Assembly: GCA_013297545.1 (NCBI GenBank)
Contig: JAAFHH010000058.1
Location: forward strand, 1-11,535
Reading direction: 5' to 3'
DNA from: Alphaproteobacteria bacterium
GTDB lineage: Bacteria > Pseudomonadota > Alphaproteobacteria > Elsterales > Elsteraceae
Length of the DNA: 11,535 bases
In this document: positions 1-6,971 of the stretch, piece by piece
How the letters are laid out: the number at the start of each line of letters is the position of its first letter
Numbering within the stretch: position 1 is the first letter of the stretch
Notes under the pieces: model-generated
The model's input: only the letters and a program-made list of their open reading frames with translations
Databases searched by the model: none
What the model was told of the DNA's origin: nothing
Program-made: the position numbers and the translations under genes

Positions 1-306
1 TGCCAGCACCAAACGGTTGCTGGCGAGATCCCGGCGGGTGCCAGGCTCGATCAGCCGGCGTGCCGCCGCCCAATCCATCCAATCGGTGTCAGCGGCGATG
101 AAGATATCGCCGGGTGCGCCCTGCTCAATCTGGCGGGCCAGCGCGGCTGTGGCGCCATAGGCCATGGTTGTGCGCACCGGCAGCAGGCGCGCCAGGGGTT
201 CGAGTGCTGGGCGCAGCGAGACGGCCGCGAACACCACGACGGCGCGCGTCTCGGCCAGGGTTGGGGCTGGCAGGATCAGAAGCAGGAGCAACACCCAGCG
301 GATCAC
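1..306 (-). CDS. modA: Molybdate ABC transporter substrate-binding protein ModA, N-terminal 102 residues (runs off left edge)
   Basis: This is the periplasmic binding protein that would hand molybdate (or tungstate) to a ModBC permease and ATPase; those genes would lie beyond the left edge. Translation begins with a classic signal peptide (IRWVLLLLLILPAPTLA, cut before ET). The mature start VVVFAAVSLRPAL matches the ModA signature FAAASL, whose serine contacts the oxyanion. Further on come YGATAALARQIEQGAPGDIF and IAADTDWMDW, matching the family pattern of a small polar oxyanion contact, LA-QI--GAPADVFISAD and WMD. The GTG start at 306 was chosen because AGGA lies seven bases upstream and the signal peptide begins directly after it. 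The gene is divergent from the coiled-coil protein at 419. The family assignment is firm; the C-terminal half is not visible, so intactness is unknown. Confidence 0.88.
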   Translation of the reverse strand, partial: MIRWVLLLLLILPAPTLAETRAVVVFAAVSLRPALEPLARLLPVRTTMAYGATAALARQIEQGAPGDIFIAADTDWMDWAAARRLIEPGTRRDLASNRLVLA

Positions 307-347
307 GCCGCTATCCTGGCGGCAGGGCAGGGCTGCCGTCGAGCGGC

Positions 348-376
348 TTGAGCGCGGACGGGCCGGCTCGTAAGGT
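348..376 (+). promoter_or_regulatory. Weak sigma70-like promoter candidate upstream of the coiled-coil protein gene
   Basis: TTGAGC at 348-353 and TAAGGT at 371-376 are separated by 17 bases in the 112-bp gap between modA and the gene starting at 419. The -10 match is poor, so this is only the best candidate seen. Confidence 0.25.
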
Positions 377-418
377 CCCGCCCGCAAGACCCCCGCAAGA
401 ACAAGGAGCGTGGCTGTC

Positions 419-1138
419 GTGAGTTTCGGGTTTCGCGAAGACCGTATGCGTCGCCAGCAACGGGGTCGGGCCTTCTGGCGCGCGATCCTGCTGCTGATGC
501 TGGTTGCGACCTTCGGCGCGGTTTACTGGTTTGGGCTCGAACAAGGCCAGGTCGATATGACCGACGCCAACGCCCGGATTGCGGAGCTGAGCGAGTCTGA
601 GCAGCGCCTGCAGCGCCGGGCCGGCGAACGCGACGCCGAAATCGTCCGCCTGACCCGGGACATCGACAGCTTGCGCCAGCGCTTGGAGGCGGAAACCCCA
701 ACCGGCTCCGTCCGCCCACTCTACGAGCTTCTACAAGCCCGCCTGCGCGCCGGCGTGACGGCAGAGCGTCTGACCACCGTGCTGCAGCGCATCGAAAACC
801 AGCGCCAGTGCGACGCCGTGCTGCAGCGCCGGGTCGCCGTGCGCACGCCGATCGACCGCACGTCGCCGAATTCCCTGCAGTTCGGCGACCAAGCCGTGAC
901 CCTGTTCGCCGAAGGTACCTCCGTGCGCACCGCCGAAGGCGCGCCGGAAGCCTGGTATGATCCCGCCCAGCAAGTGACCTTACGCTTCCAGGCCGCCGGT
1001 GGCCGCCCGTCCGACGCCCAAGGCCGGGTGCCGTTCCAGCACCAAGTGGTGGTCGGCGACAGCGAATGGCGCTTCACCTTCACCGCTGGCACGCGCGGCT
1101 TCCTGAACGTCGCCGCCGAGCGCTGCAGCTTTCCGTGA
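419..1138 (+). CDS. Hypothetical membrane-anchored coiled-coil protein with a periplasmic C-terminal domain
   Basis: I do not recognise a named family. The 239-residue product has a basic N-terminus (MRRQQRGRAFWR), one membrane segment at about residues 20-40 (ILLLMLVATFGAVYWFGL), then a charged heptad-rich stretch at about 50-92 that looks like a coiled coil. A compact, mostly beta-like domain follows to the end. The positive-inside rule puts that C-terminal part in the periplasm. Only two cysteines are present (131 and 236), so a disulfide there is possible. GTG at 419 was chosen because AAGGAG at 403-408 is ten bases upstream; GTG at 410 is too close to that site, and ATG at 446 is a further in-frame option. 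It is divergent from modA and is followed after 43 bp by the small gene at 1182. The architecture resembles uncharacterised inner-membrane proteins common in Proteobacteria. Confidence 0.8.
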   Translation: MSFGFREDRMRRQQRGRAFWRAILLLMLVATFGAVYWFGLEQGQVDMTDANARIAELSESEQRLQRRAGERDAEIVRLTRDIDSLRQRLEAETPTGSVRPLYELLQARLRAGVTAERLTTVLQRIENQRQCDAVLQRRVAVRTPIDRTSPNSLQFGDQAVTLFAEGTSVRTAEGAPEAWYDPAQQVTLRFQAAGGRPSDAQGRVPFQHQVVVGDSEWRFTFTAGTRGFLNVAAERCSFP

Positions 1139-1181
1139 GCTTGTAAAATCAGCGGCTTAGCGCCCCTTCCCAAAGTCCGGC

Positions 1182-1442
1182 ATGAAGTGTATGCTGCCGC
1201 CCATGCTCGAATTTGAACCCATCGCTTTCGACAGCGTGCGCGCGATCCTCGAACGGGAACACGCCGGCATGGTGGCCCTGGTCGCGGGCGGCGACTTGAT
1301 CGCGGTGTACAACACGCTCGATGAAGCCGCAGCCGATGGCGTGCGGCGGTTTGGGCGCACACCGTTTGATTTGCTGGAACTGCCGGTTATTGAAGATCGG
1401 CTGCCGTTGACCTTGGCGCAGGGGCAGCGGGCGCAGTGGTAG
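1182..1442 (+). CDS. Small conserved-looking protein of unknown function
   Basis: An 86-residue acidic product (about 79 if ATG 1203 is used). The core reads like a small alpha/beta protein: a strand with paired glycines (MVALVAGGDLIAVYNTLDEA), an acidic helix (DEAAADGVRRFG), then a conserved-looking TPFDLLELPVIE. That layout (strand, glycine turn, strand, helix, RFG-PF-L) recalls many short uncharacterised bacterial proteins, but I cannot assign a family or a function. No strong ribosome-binding site precedes ATG 1182, 1191 or 1203, so the start is uncertain; similarity seems to begin near MLEFEPIAF at 1203. It follows the coiled-coil gene in the same direction and ends one base before the convergent azlD stop. 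Confidence 0.6.
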   Translation: MKCMLPPMLEFEPIAFDSVRAILEREHAGMVALVAGGDLIAVYNTLDEAAADGVRRFGRTPFDLLELPVIEDRLPLTLAQGQRAQW

Positions 1443-1443
1443 G

Positions 1444-1746
1444 CTAAACCAACCGCACCAGCGCCACCGCCCCGGATCCTGCCAGCAAGATCACGATCAG
1501 CGGCAGCTTGGTCTGCCGCATCGCCACCACCACCGCCGCCCCGATCCAGAACGCGAAGCCGCCGCGCATCAGGGCGGTGGCGATCAATGCCGTAAACATC
1601 GCCCCCGGGATCGCGGCCAACCACGCGTCCACGAAGGCACTCTTCGGCAGCCGCGCCATCACCACGAACCCGCCGAAGCGGCAGACCAGGGTGGCGACGG
1701 TCATCACCAGGATCGCCAGCAGGGTTTCCAGATCAACCGCGGCCAT
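1444..1746 (-). CDS. azlD: AzlD-family branched-chain amino acid exporter, small subunit
   Basis: A 100-residue, very hydrophobic protein with about four membrane segments (LLAILVMTVATLVCRFGGFV, AWLAAIPGAMFTALIATAL, FWIGAAVVVAM, LPLIVILLAGSGAVALVRL). Size, the CRFGGF segment and the AIPGAMFTALI segment fit AzlD (the YgaH-like partner). The protein forms the inner-membrane AzlCD exporter that removes branched-chain amino acids and analogues such as 4-azaleucine. ATG 1746 was chosen over TTG 1776: it gives the usual family length and a 14-bp overlap with the end of azlC, which implies translational coupling. No good ribosome-binding site is visible, consistent with coupling. It converges with the small gene ending at 1442. 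Confidence 0.85.
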   Translation of the reverse strand: MAAVDLETLLAILVMTVATLVCRFGGFVVMARLPKSAFVDAWLAAIPGAMFTALIATALMRGGFAFWIGAAVVVAMRQTKLPLIVILLAGSGAVALVRLV

Positions 1747-2461
1747 GGCGCACCGCGGAGAGGATACTGCCGGCAAGCCCGCCGAGGATCACGGGCCAGG
1801 CGCCATCAAGCACGTGCACCGCCCCGCCGGCCACGATCGCGGAGGTCGCCCAGGGGGCGAGGTCGCGCTCCACGCTCTTCCACATTGGCACCAGCAGCAC
1901 GATGAAGCCGGCGGTGGCGGCGAAGTCGAGGCCGAAGCGTTTGGGCTCCGCCACCAAGGTGCCGGACGCGTGGCCGGCAAGCGTGGCCAGCAACCAGACG
2001 AGCCAGATTGCAAAGCCAACGCCGAAGAAATAGCCGGCATCGACCGGGTGGCGCTGAAAGCGGGTTTGGGTCAGCGCCCAGCTGTGGTCGACCAGGATCG
2101 ACAGGCCAAGCCACACCCGCCAGCCGCCAATCCGGCCGAGTGTGGGGTAGAGGGCGGCACTCATCATCGTGAAGCGCAGGTTGATCCAGAACGCGGCCAG
2201 CGCAATTGCGATGTAGGCCGGCGGGTCGGACCACAGATCCAGGATCGCGAGCTGGGAGGCACCGGCGAACACGAGTGCCGACATCAAGCCGATCTCGGCC
2301 AGGCTGAGCCCGGCACCGGCACCGGCCAAGCCGACCACGAAGCCGAAGGGCACGGCACCGATCACAAACGGCAGCGCGTCCCGGCAGCCGGTGACCACAC
2401 CAGACCAGGTGAACCCGCTGCCAGCAAGGGCGTGATCGGCGTGCATCCGCTCTGCTACCAC
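1733..2461 (-). CDS. azlC: AzlC-family branched-chain amino acid exporter, large subunit
   Basis: A 242-residue polytopic membrane protein of normal AzlC length. Landmarks are the early GCRDALPFVIGAVPFGFVVG segment (family pattern G-R-A-P---G--PFG---G), LMSALVFAGASQLAILDLW (the conserved FAGASQ motif), WINLRFTMMSAAL (N-R--LM-A-L) and the later segment around YFFGVGFAIWLVWLLATLAG. Together with AzlD it exports branched-chain amino acids. The GTG at 2461 gives the longest frame; ATG 2446 (MHADHALAG) is equally possible because neither has a strong ribosome-binding site. The gene overlaps azlD downstream and is divergent from the pentapeptide-repeat gene, with about 120 bp between them in which I found no convincing promoter. 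AzlCD operons are often governed by an Lrp-type or other local regulator, but none is next to this one. Confidence 0.9.
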   Translation of the reverse strand: MVAERMHADHALAGSGFTWSGVVTGCRDALPFVIGAVPFGFVVGLAGAGAGLSLAEIGLMSALVFAGASQLAILDLWSDPPAYIAIALAAFWINLRFTMMSAALYPTLGRIGGWRVWLGLSILVDHSWALTQTRFQRHPVDAGYFFGVGFAIWLVWLLATLAGHASGTLVAEPKRFGLDFAATAGFIVLLVPMWKSVERDLAPWATSAIVAGGAVHVLDGAWPVILGGLAGSILSAVRHGRG

Positions 2462-2581
2462 AGCCAGCCGGGCGCCGCGTTGCGACGTTTGCAGGGGGGC
2501 GTGCAGATCTGGGCGCTGGCGTCAGCTTCGCGCAAGAAATGGGCTGGACAGGCGGGTGCGAACCGATGACTACTCGCTCCC

Positions 2582-3805
2582 GTGACTGGGTTGCAACCGC
2601 CATTGCCAACGGAGGAGCTCAAGCTCCAACTCGCGCTGCACGCGCGCTATGTTCACCGAACCGCCGGTGGGCAGCGCGGCGATTTGAGTGGGAAAAACCT
2701 GAATGGCGTGGCGCTGAACAGCCTGGCGATGCGCGAGATCAAGCTCGCGGGTGCCAGCATGGTGAAGGCGCAGGTGCTGAAGTGCGACCTCACCTCGGCC
2801 GATCTGTTCTGTGTAGATTTCACCCAAGCAACGCTGACCGGGTCGATCCTGCACCGCAGTGACCTGCGCGGCGCCAAGCTGCGGCTGGCCAATCTGCAGG
2901 GGGTGGATCTGTCGGACGCGAACCTCGCGCCCGGGCGCTCGCAGCATGCCGGCCGGGCGGAGGAAATGCTGCGCACCACCCTGGTCGGTGCCAAGCTCGA
3001 CAATGCGAACATGCAGCGCGCCCAGCTCGCCGGTGCCTCGATGGTCGGCTTGAAGGCCCGCGCGGTTGATCTGGCGGGGGCGGATCTGTCGGGCGTGGAC
3101 CTCGCGTTTGCGGATCTGCAAGGCGCGAACTTGTCCAACACCAAGCTCGATGGGGCGAGCTTGGTGGGGGCGAAGCTGCGCGATGCCACACTCGATAACG
3201 CCCAGATGACCCGCACCAACCTGATGGGGACGGATCTGTCCGGCACCCGGGTGCGCAATGCCAACACCGCCGGCAGCTTTGTCGCGACCCGGATTGATCA
3301 CCTGGAGCTGAGCTTCCAGGATCGCTACCTGCAGCACCTGCTCTGGTTCCATTCCGAGGGCAAGGACGGCACGCGGTTTGAGCAGCCGGAAGCGAACTTC
3401 CGCGGCCTGGACCTGACCGGGCTCGACTTCGCCTGCATCCAAGTGCCGGGGGCGGATTTTACGGGGGCGACCTTGCTGGGCACCCGCTTTATGGCCGCGA
3501 CCTTGAAGGGCGCGCACTTTGCCAAGGCCGATGCGCGCGGTGCCTCCTTCCAGGGGGCGGACTTGTCGGGCGCGGATTTCACCGGTGCGGAGCTTGAAGA
3601 AGCCAACCTCTCGCCCCTGCCGCTGGTGGATATGCAAACCGGTGGCGCCTCGAAGGGGCACTTGCCGACCAACCTGACCGGCGCCAAGTTGATCCGGGCG
3701 CGCTTGGCAGATGCAGACCTGTCGCACGCCACCCTGGACGGGGTCGACCTCACGGGGGCGGATCTCACGGGGTGTTTGATCTCGCTGCCGGGGCGCAAGG
3801 CGTGA
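2582..3805 (+). CDS. Pentapeptide-repeat protein with two cap-plus-repeat modules
   Basis: The 407-residue product is built mostly of A(D/N)LXX pentapeptides, which fold as a right-handed quadrilateral beta helix. Repeats run from about residue 33 to 235 (for example GADLSGVDLAFADLQGANLS) and again from 269 to 399, with loop insertions at about 117-131 and 345-362. Each block is preceded by a similar non-repeat cap: LALHARYVHRTAGGQRGDLS (about 17-36), and residues 246-276 beginning DRYLQHLLWFHSEGKDG. This is the H-x-W/Y...GG/EG...R pattern seen at the start of many alphaproteobacterial pentapeptide proteins. No signal peptide or membrane segment is present. GTG 2582 is the first start after an in-frame stop at 2567-2569 but lacks a clear ribosome-binding site. 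The last four bases overlap the amidase start (GTGA), so the two are translationally coupled. The family's biochemical role is usually unknown; a DNA-gyrase-protecting (Qnr-like) role is not suggested by anything here. Confidence 0.9.
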   Translation: MTGLQPPLPTEELKLQLALHARYVHRTAGGQRGDLSGKNLNGVALNSLAMREIKLAGASMVKAQVLKCDLTSADLFCVDFTQATLTGSILHRSDLRGAKLRLANLQGVDLSDANLAPGRSQHAGRAEEMLRTTLVGAKLDNANMQRAQLAGASMVGLKARAVDLAGADLSGVDLAFADLQGANLSNTKLDGASLVGAKLRDATLDNAQMTRTNLMGTDLSGTRVRNANTAGSFVATRIDHLELSFQDRYLQHLLWFHSEGKDGTRFEQPEANFRGLDLTGLDFACIQVPGADFTGATLLGTRFMAATLKGAHFAKADARGASFQGADLSGADFTGAELEEANLSPLPLVDMQTGGASKGHLPTNLTGAKLIRARLADADLSHATLDGVDLTGADLTGCLISLPGRKA

Positions 3806-5049
3806 AGGTTCCGATCGATCAAGACCGGTTGTGGCAACGCCATGCAGAGATGGCGGCGTTCGGCCAGATCCCTGGGCCACGGGCGGATCGCAGCGGCGTC
3901 AATCGGCCGTGCTTTTCGGCCGATGATATTGCAGCACGCCAGCTGTTGATCACCTGGGCCCGTGCGCGCGGCTATTCGGTGCATCAGGATCCGATCGCGA
4001 ACCTCTTTATCCGCCGGGCCGGCACCACCGATGGCGCACCGGTAGCGACCGGCAGCCACATGGACACCCAGCCGCGCGGCGGTCGGTTCGATGGCATCTA
4101 CGGCGTGCTGGCGGGCTTTGAGGTGCTGGAAGCGCTGGATGATGCGGGCATTGCGACCACCCATCCGCTCGAAGTGGTCGCCTGGACCAACGAAGAAGGT
4201 GGGCGCTTTGCGCCGGGCACCATGGGCTCGATGGTGTACGCGGGTGCAGCCAAGATCGAGCAGTTTTTGGACACGACGGACATCGCGGGCACGCGCTTTG
4301 CCGATGCGTTGGCGGCGACCTTGGCGGCGACGCCGGCACCGGTCGATCGCCGCTTTGGCGACGCGTTTGCTGGCTACATCGAAGCGCACATCGAACAAGG
4401 CCCGCGCCTGGAACATGCCGGTGCGCGCATCGGCGTCGTCACCGGCATCCAGGGCATGGCGTGGTTCGAAGTGACGATCCGGGGCGAGACGGCGCACGCC
4501 GGCACCTGCCCGGTTGGCCAGCGCCGCGATGCCTTGCGCGCGGCCCACGCGGCGATCAGCAGCCTCTATCAGCTGACCGCCGATCCGGACGATACGCTGC
4601 GCTTCACCATCGGCCGCTTCGTGGTTGACCCCGGCAGCCCGAACACGGTGCCGAACCTGGTGCGCTTCTCGATCGATATGCGCCACCCGGACCCCGACAC
4701 CTTGGCGCGGCTGGCCGATGCAATCCCCAGCACCATCGCCGGTGCGGTTGGCCCGTGCACGGCAGAGGTGCGCACCACCAACCGCAAAGCACCGATGCGC
4801 TTTGATCCAGCGGTCATTGACCGGGTCGAAGCCGCGACCAAGGTGCTGGGTTTGCCCTATCTGGTGATGCCATCGGGGGCCGGCCACGATGCGGGCTACG
4901 TGGCGGATCTGTGCCCGACCGGCATGGTGTTCATCCCGTGCGAGGCCGGCGTCAGCCACAATGAGGCTGAATTCGCCCGGCCGGAGGATCTGGCCGCTGG
5001 TGCCGCTGTGCTGGCATCCAGCTTGCTTGGGATGGCGGGCACCCGATAG
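3802..5049 (+). CDS. M20-family Zn-dependent amidase: N-carbamoyl-L-amino acid hydrolase / beta-ureidopropionase / allantoate amidohydrolase type
   Basis: This cytosolic dinuclear metal amidase of 415 residues (normal family length) hydrolyses carbamoyl or ureido C-N bonds. Numbering from GTG 3802, metal-site motifs are GSHMDTQPRGGRFDGIYG (His86, Asp97), TNEEGGRFAPGTMGS (Glu131/Glu132), HIEQGP (His196), PSGAGHDAGYV (His362) and the C-terminal GVSHNEAEF (His386). The dimerisation-lid region carries GETAHAGTCPVGQRRDAL and PNTVPNLVRFSIDMRHPD, both typical of the carbamoylase branch. A frame extending to 3772 exists, but GTG 3802 overlaps the preceding stop as GTGA and gives the expected N-terminus. 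The creatininase-family gene follows after nine bases. The exact substrate cannot be read from sequence: N-carbamoyl amino acids, beta-ureidopropionate, allantoate or ureidoglycolate-type compounds are all possible. No dihydropyrimidinase or allantoinase is seen nearby. Confidence 0.92.
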   Translation: MKVPIDQDRLWQRHAEMAAFGQIPGPRADRSGVNRPCFSADDIAARQLLITWARARGYSVHQDPIANLFIRRAGTTDGAPVATGSHMDTQPRGGRFDGIYGVLAGFEVLEALDDAGIATTHPLEVVAWTNEEGGRFAPGTMGSMVYAGAAKIEQFLDTTDIAGTRFADALAATLAATPAPVDRRFGDAFAGYIEAHIEQGPRLEHAGARIGVVTGIQGMAWFEVTIRGETAHAGTCPVGQRRDALRAAHAAISSLYQLTADPDDTLRFTIGRFVVDPGSPNTVPNLVRFSIDMRHPDPDTLARLADAIPSTIAGAVGPCTAEVRTTNRKAPMRFDPAVIDRVEAATKVLGLPYLVMPSGAGHDAGYVADLCPTGMVFIPCEAGVSHNEAEFARPEDLAAGAAVLASSLLGMAGTR

Positions 5050-5058
5050 GAAGTTCCG

Positions 5059-5847
5059 ATGGCGTTCCCGAGCCGGTATTGGCAAGACCTCAGCACCCGC
5101 GATTTCGCAGATCTGATCGATGACCGCACGGTGGCGGTGCTGCCGGTCGCCGCGATCGAACAGCACGGGCCGCACTTGCCCATATCGGTCGACACGACGA
5201 TTGCGGAGGGTATTTTGCGCGAGGCGCTGACCCTGCTGCCGGCAGCTGCCCCGGTGCTGGTGCTGCCAACCCAAGCGATTGGCCTCTCATCCGAGCATCT
5301 GGCGTTTCCCGGCACGCTCACGCTGTCGGCCAGCACGATCCAGGCGCTGTGGACGGAGATTGCCGAAAGTGTTCAGCGTGCCGGCGTCAAACGGTTGCTG
5401 TTGTGGAATGCCCACGGCGGTCAGCCGCAGATCATGGACTTGGTGGCGCGGGACCTGCGGGTGCGCAAGGCGATGTTCGTGGTCACCGCGTCTTGGTGGA
5501 AGCTCGGCCTGCCGCCAGGATTGTTCAGCGATCATGAACTGACCCACGGCATTCACGCCGGTGGCGTGGAAACCTCCATGCTGCTGCACTTGGCACCGGA
5601 CCGAGTGCGGATGGACCGGGCAGGGGCGTTCCCCTCCCTCTCCGAGCGGTTGACTGGCCTGTTGACGCCGGAAGGGGCGGTTGGGTTCGGCTGGATGACG
5701 CAAGACCTGCACCCGTCCGGTGCGGTTGGGGACGCAACTGACGCTGACGCTGGGCGTGGGGCCGCGTTGGTCAGTCACTCGGCACGCCAACTCGCCCAAT
5801 TGCTGGGCGAGATCGAAGCCTTCGACCTCGCCCAGATCCGCGGGTGA
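5059..5847 (+). CDS. Creatininase-family metal-dependent amidohydrolase
   Basis: A 262-residue cytosolic enzyme of typical family length. The first metal motif is AIEQHGPHLPISVDTTIAEG (Glu34, His36, Asp45, the classical spacing), followed by LPTQAIGLSSEHLAFPGTLT, WNAHGGQ (His119) and HAGGVETSMLLHL (Glu171). These are the ligand positions of the broad creatininase/formamide amidohydrolase superfamily. The NAHGG and HAGGVETS forms point to the general family (as in 3-dehydro-scyllo-inosose hydrolase, ArfB or MftE) rather than true creatininase, which has a different segment after the histidine. AGGAAG at 5048-5053 lies five bases before ATG 5059. It is the third gene of an operon with the pentapeptide protein and the M20 amidase. 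The pair of C-N hydrolases suggests sequential ring opening and carbamoyl or amide removal from one substrate, which is inference. It converges on SBP-A with four bases between the stops. Confidence 0.9.
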   Translation: MAFPSRYWQDLSTRDFADLIDDRTVAVLPVAAIEQHGPHLPISVDTTIAEGILREALTLLPAAAPVLVLPTQAIGLSSEHLAFPGTLTLSASTIQALWTEIAESVQRAGVKRLLLWNAHGGQPQIMDLVARDLRVRKAMFVVTASWWKLGLPPGLFSDHELTHGIHAGGVETSMLLHLAPDRVRMDRAGAFPSLSERLTGLLTPEGAVGFGWMTQDLHPSGAVGDATDADAGRGAALVSHSARQLAQLLGEIEAFDLAQIRG

Positions 5848-5861
5848 CCGGTTAGCTGGTC
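5846..5861. terminator. Short hairpin spanning the convergent stops of the creatininase-family and SBP-A genes
   Basis: GACCGG, loop TTAG, CTGGTC forms a six-pair stem (one G-T pair) that includes both stop regions. There is no T-run on either side, so intrinsic termination is doubtful. Confidence 0.25.
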
Positions 5862-6604
5862 GGGGTGAAGCGGCCTTCTTTGCGCAGATCATCGAGGGCG
5901 GTGATCAGGCGATCCAGCACGGCCTGCGCATCAGGGCGTGCGCGGGTGACGTTGATGAACACCGGGATCTCGTTGATGGTGGAGCGCCGGATCTGCACGG
6001 TCGGCCGCACTTCGCGCACGGCGTCTTCGAACAGGTTGCGGTACTGGATGTAGATTGGCGCGCGCCCGGCGATCAGCATGCGCAAACCCGCCGCCGGGTT
6101 CGGGGCTTCGCCTGCCAGGGTGACGCCGTTGGCTGGTGCGTCCACGAAGGTGCGCAGGCCGCCGTAGGAAAACCGCGTCTGCATCACGATCGACTTGCCG
6201 GTCAGATCGGCAGGCGCGCGGATGCCTGGATCAGTGCCGATCGAGAAGGCTTCGGTGATCAGGCGATCGATCGGCTGCGGGCTCGACACGATGCGTCCCT
6301 GCAGTTCGGGTGCGGTGTTGTTGGTCAGCATCACGTCGGCCGAGCCATCGACCAAGGCAGCGCGTGCCCGAGCGGTTGGCAGTTCCTGCACCTCGGGTCG
6401 GAATCCAGCGCGCTCGGCCATCGCACGGAACAGATCGATGTAGATCCCAGTCGGCGGCTGATTGCCTTCAACCGAATAAAACGGTGCGAAGTTAAAGAAC
6501 ACGAGCTTGAGTGGACTTGGCGCTTGCGCCGCTGCATGCGGGATGGTCGCTATCATCCCAAGTGCGGCCACCAACCAACCAAACAAACGGTGACGTCTGA
6601 TCAT
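5852..6604 (-). CDS. Orphan periplasmic solute-binding protein, SBP_bac_3-like (SBP-A)
   Basis: A 250-residue exported protein. A signal peptide (MIRRHRLFGWLVAALGMIAT..., cut near AAAQA) precedes a two-lobe binding domain: LKLVFFNFAPFYSVEG, PTGIYIDLFRAMAERAGF, LPTARARAALVDGSADVMLT, then SSPQPI and the hinge/second-lobe part SIVMQTRFSYGGLRTF. That order is standard for the polar amino acid-binding-like family (COG0834 type). ATG 6604 was chosen because GGGAAGG lies six bases upstream at 6611-6617. No permease or ATPase gene accompanies it in the window, so it is an orphan binding protein, as is common in this subfamily. Around the usual TPER site it reads APELQGRI, so the arginine that normally holds an amino acid carboxylate is displaced, and the ligand may not be an alpha-amino acid. 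It is clearly paralogous to SBP-B at 9511 and is divergent from PAT-A. Confidence 0.88.
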   Translation of the reverse strand: MIRRHRLFGWLVAALGMIATIPHAAAQAPSPLKLVFFNFAPFYSVEGNQPPTGIYIDLFRAMAERAGFRPEVQELPTARARAALVDGSADVMLTNNTAPELQGRIVSSPQPIDRLITEAFSIGTDPGIRAPADLTGKSIVMQTRFSYGGLRTFVDAPANGVTLAGEAPNPAAGLRMLIAGRAPIYIQYRNLFEDAVREVRPTVQIRRSTINEIPVFINVTRARPDAQAVLDRLITALDDLRKEGRFTPTS

Positions 6605-6971
6605 GGCTAACCTTCCCACAGTCAATGGTGCCTTGGCGCGACCACGTGAGCCAGTGCCGTCGTGCCACTACTTCTCAGCACACTGAAGCCAATGTGGAAT
6701 GGCCCCAGCACACTCATAGCGCAGTGCCAGACATGAACGCGTCGTGCCGTAGTTCTGCCTGCATCTATCTAGCTGGAGTTTCGGCCCTAGAGTATGAAAC
6801 TTTAACGACATTGTAGCGCTACCCTATGAGAGGGCGGCACACCGACAACGTGCAAACCCAGCGCAGGCCAGCAGGGCGGGTTCGGTCGCATCCGCGCGTA
6901 ACTTTCCTGGGCATGCTCAACATTCTGTAACAGAGGCCAGCTAAGCACTGCCGTTACGCCTGCTGCCTGCA
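6605..6971. promoter_or_regulatory. Divergent intergenic region between SBP-A and PAT-A, with candidate operator sites
   Basis: No gene is seen in these 367 bp, which are less GC-rich than the flanks. They hold a perfect 10-bp palindrome GTAGCGCTAC at 6813-6822. It lies between TTAACG (6802-6807) and TATGAG (6825-6830), a weak plus-strand promoter candidate with 17-base spacing. A second dyad, TCTGT-A-ACAGA, lies at 6924-6934, 38 bp before PAT-A. CACGTG occurs at 6643-6648. CAGCACACT is repeated exactly 30 bases apart (6676-6684, 6706-6714), and CGTCGTGCC recurs at 6658 and 6740. These are suggestive of regulator binding but unproven. Confidence 0.45.

Noticed and set aside
1425..1490. A hairpin between the converging small gene and azlD
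   Set aside because: GGCGC can pair with GCGCC around the stops, but the rest of the stem is mismatched and there is no T-run.
1508..2569. A 353-codon plus-strand frame over azlCD
   Set aside because: The minus strand encodes clear AzlC and AzlD membrane proteins; the plus-strand product is a polar His/Gly/Ala-rich shadow.
2570..3880. A 436-codon open frame on the minus strand opposite the pentapeptide gene, with apparent repeats
   Set aside because: The repeats (such as GQVRA and RQIRPRQ) are the antisense image of the A(D/N)LXX codons on the plus strand.
3325..5274. A 649-codon open frame on the minus strand
   Set aside because: It lies antisense to the pentapeptide, M20 and creatininase-family genes. 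Its product is rich in Arg, His, Gly and Ala with no recognisable domain, as expected for a shadow frame in GC-rich DNA.
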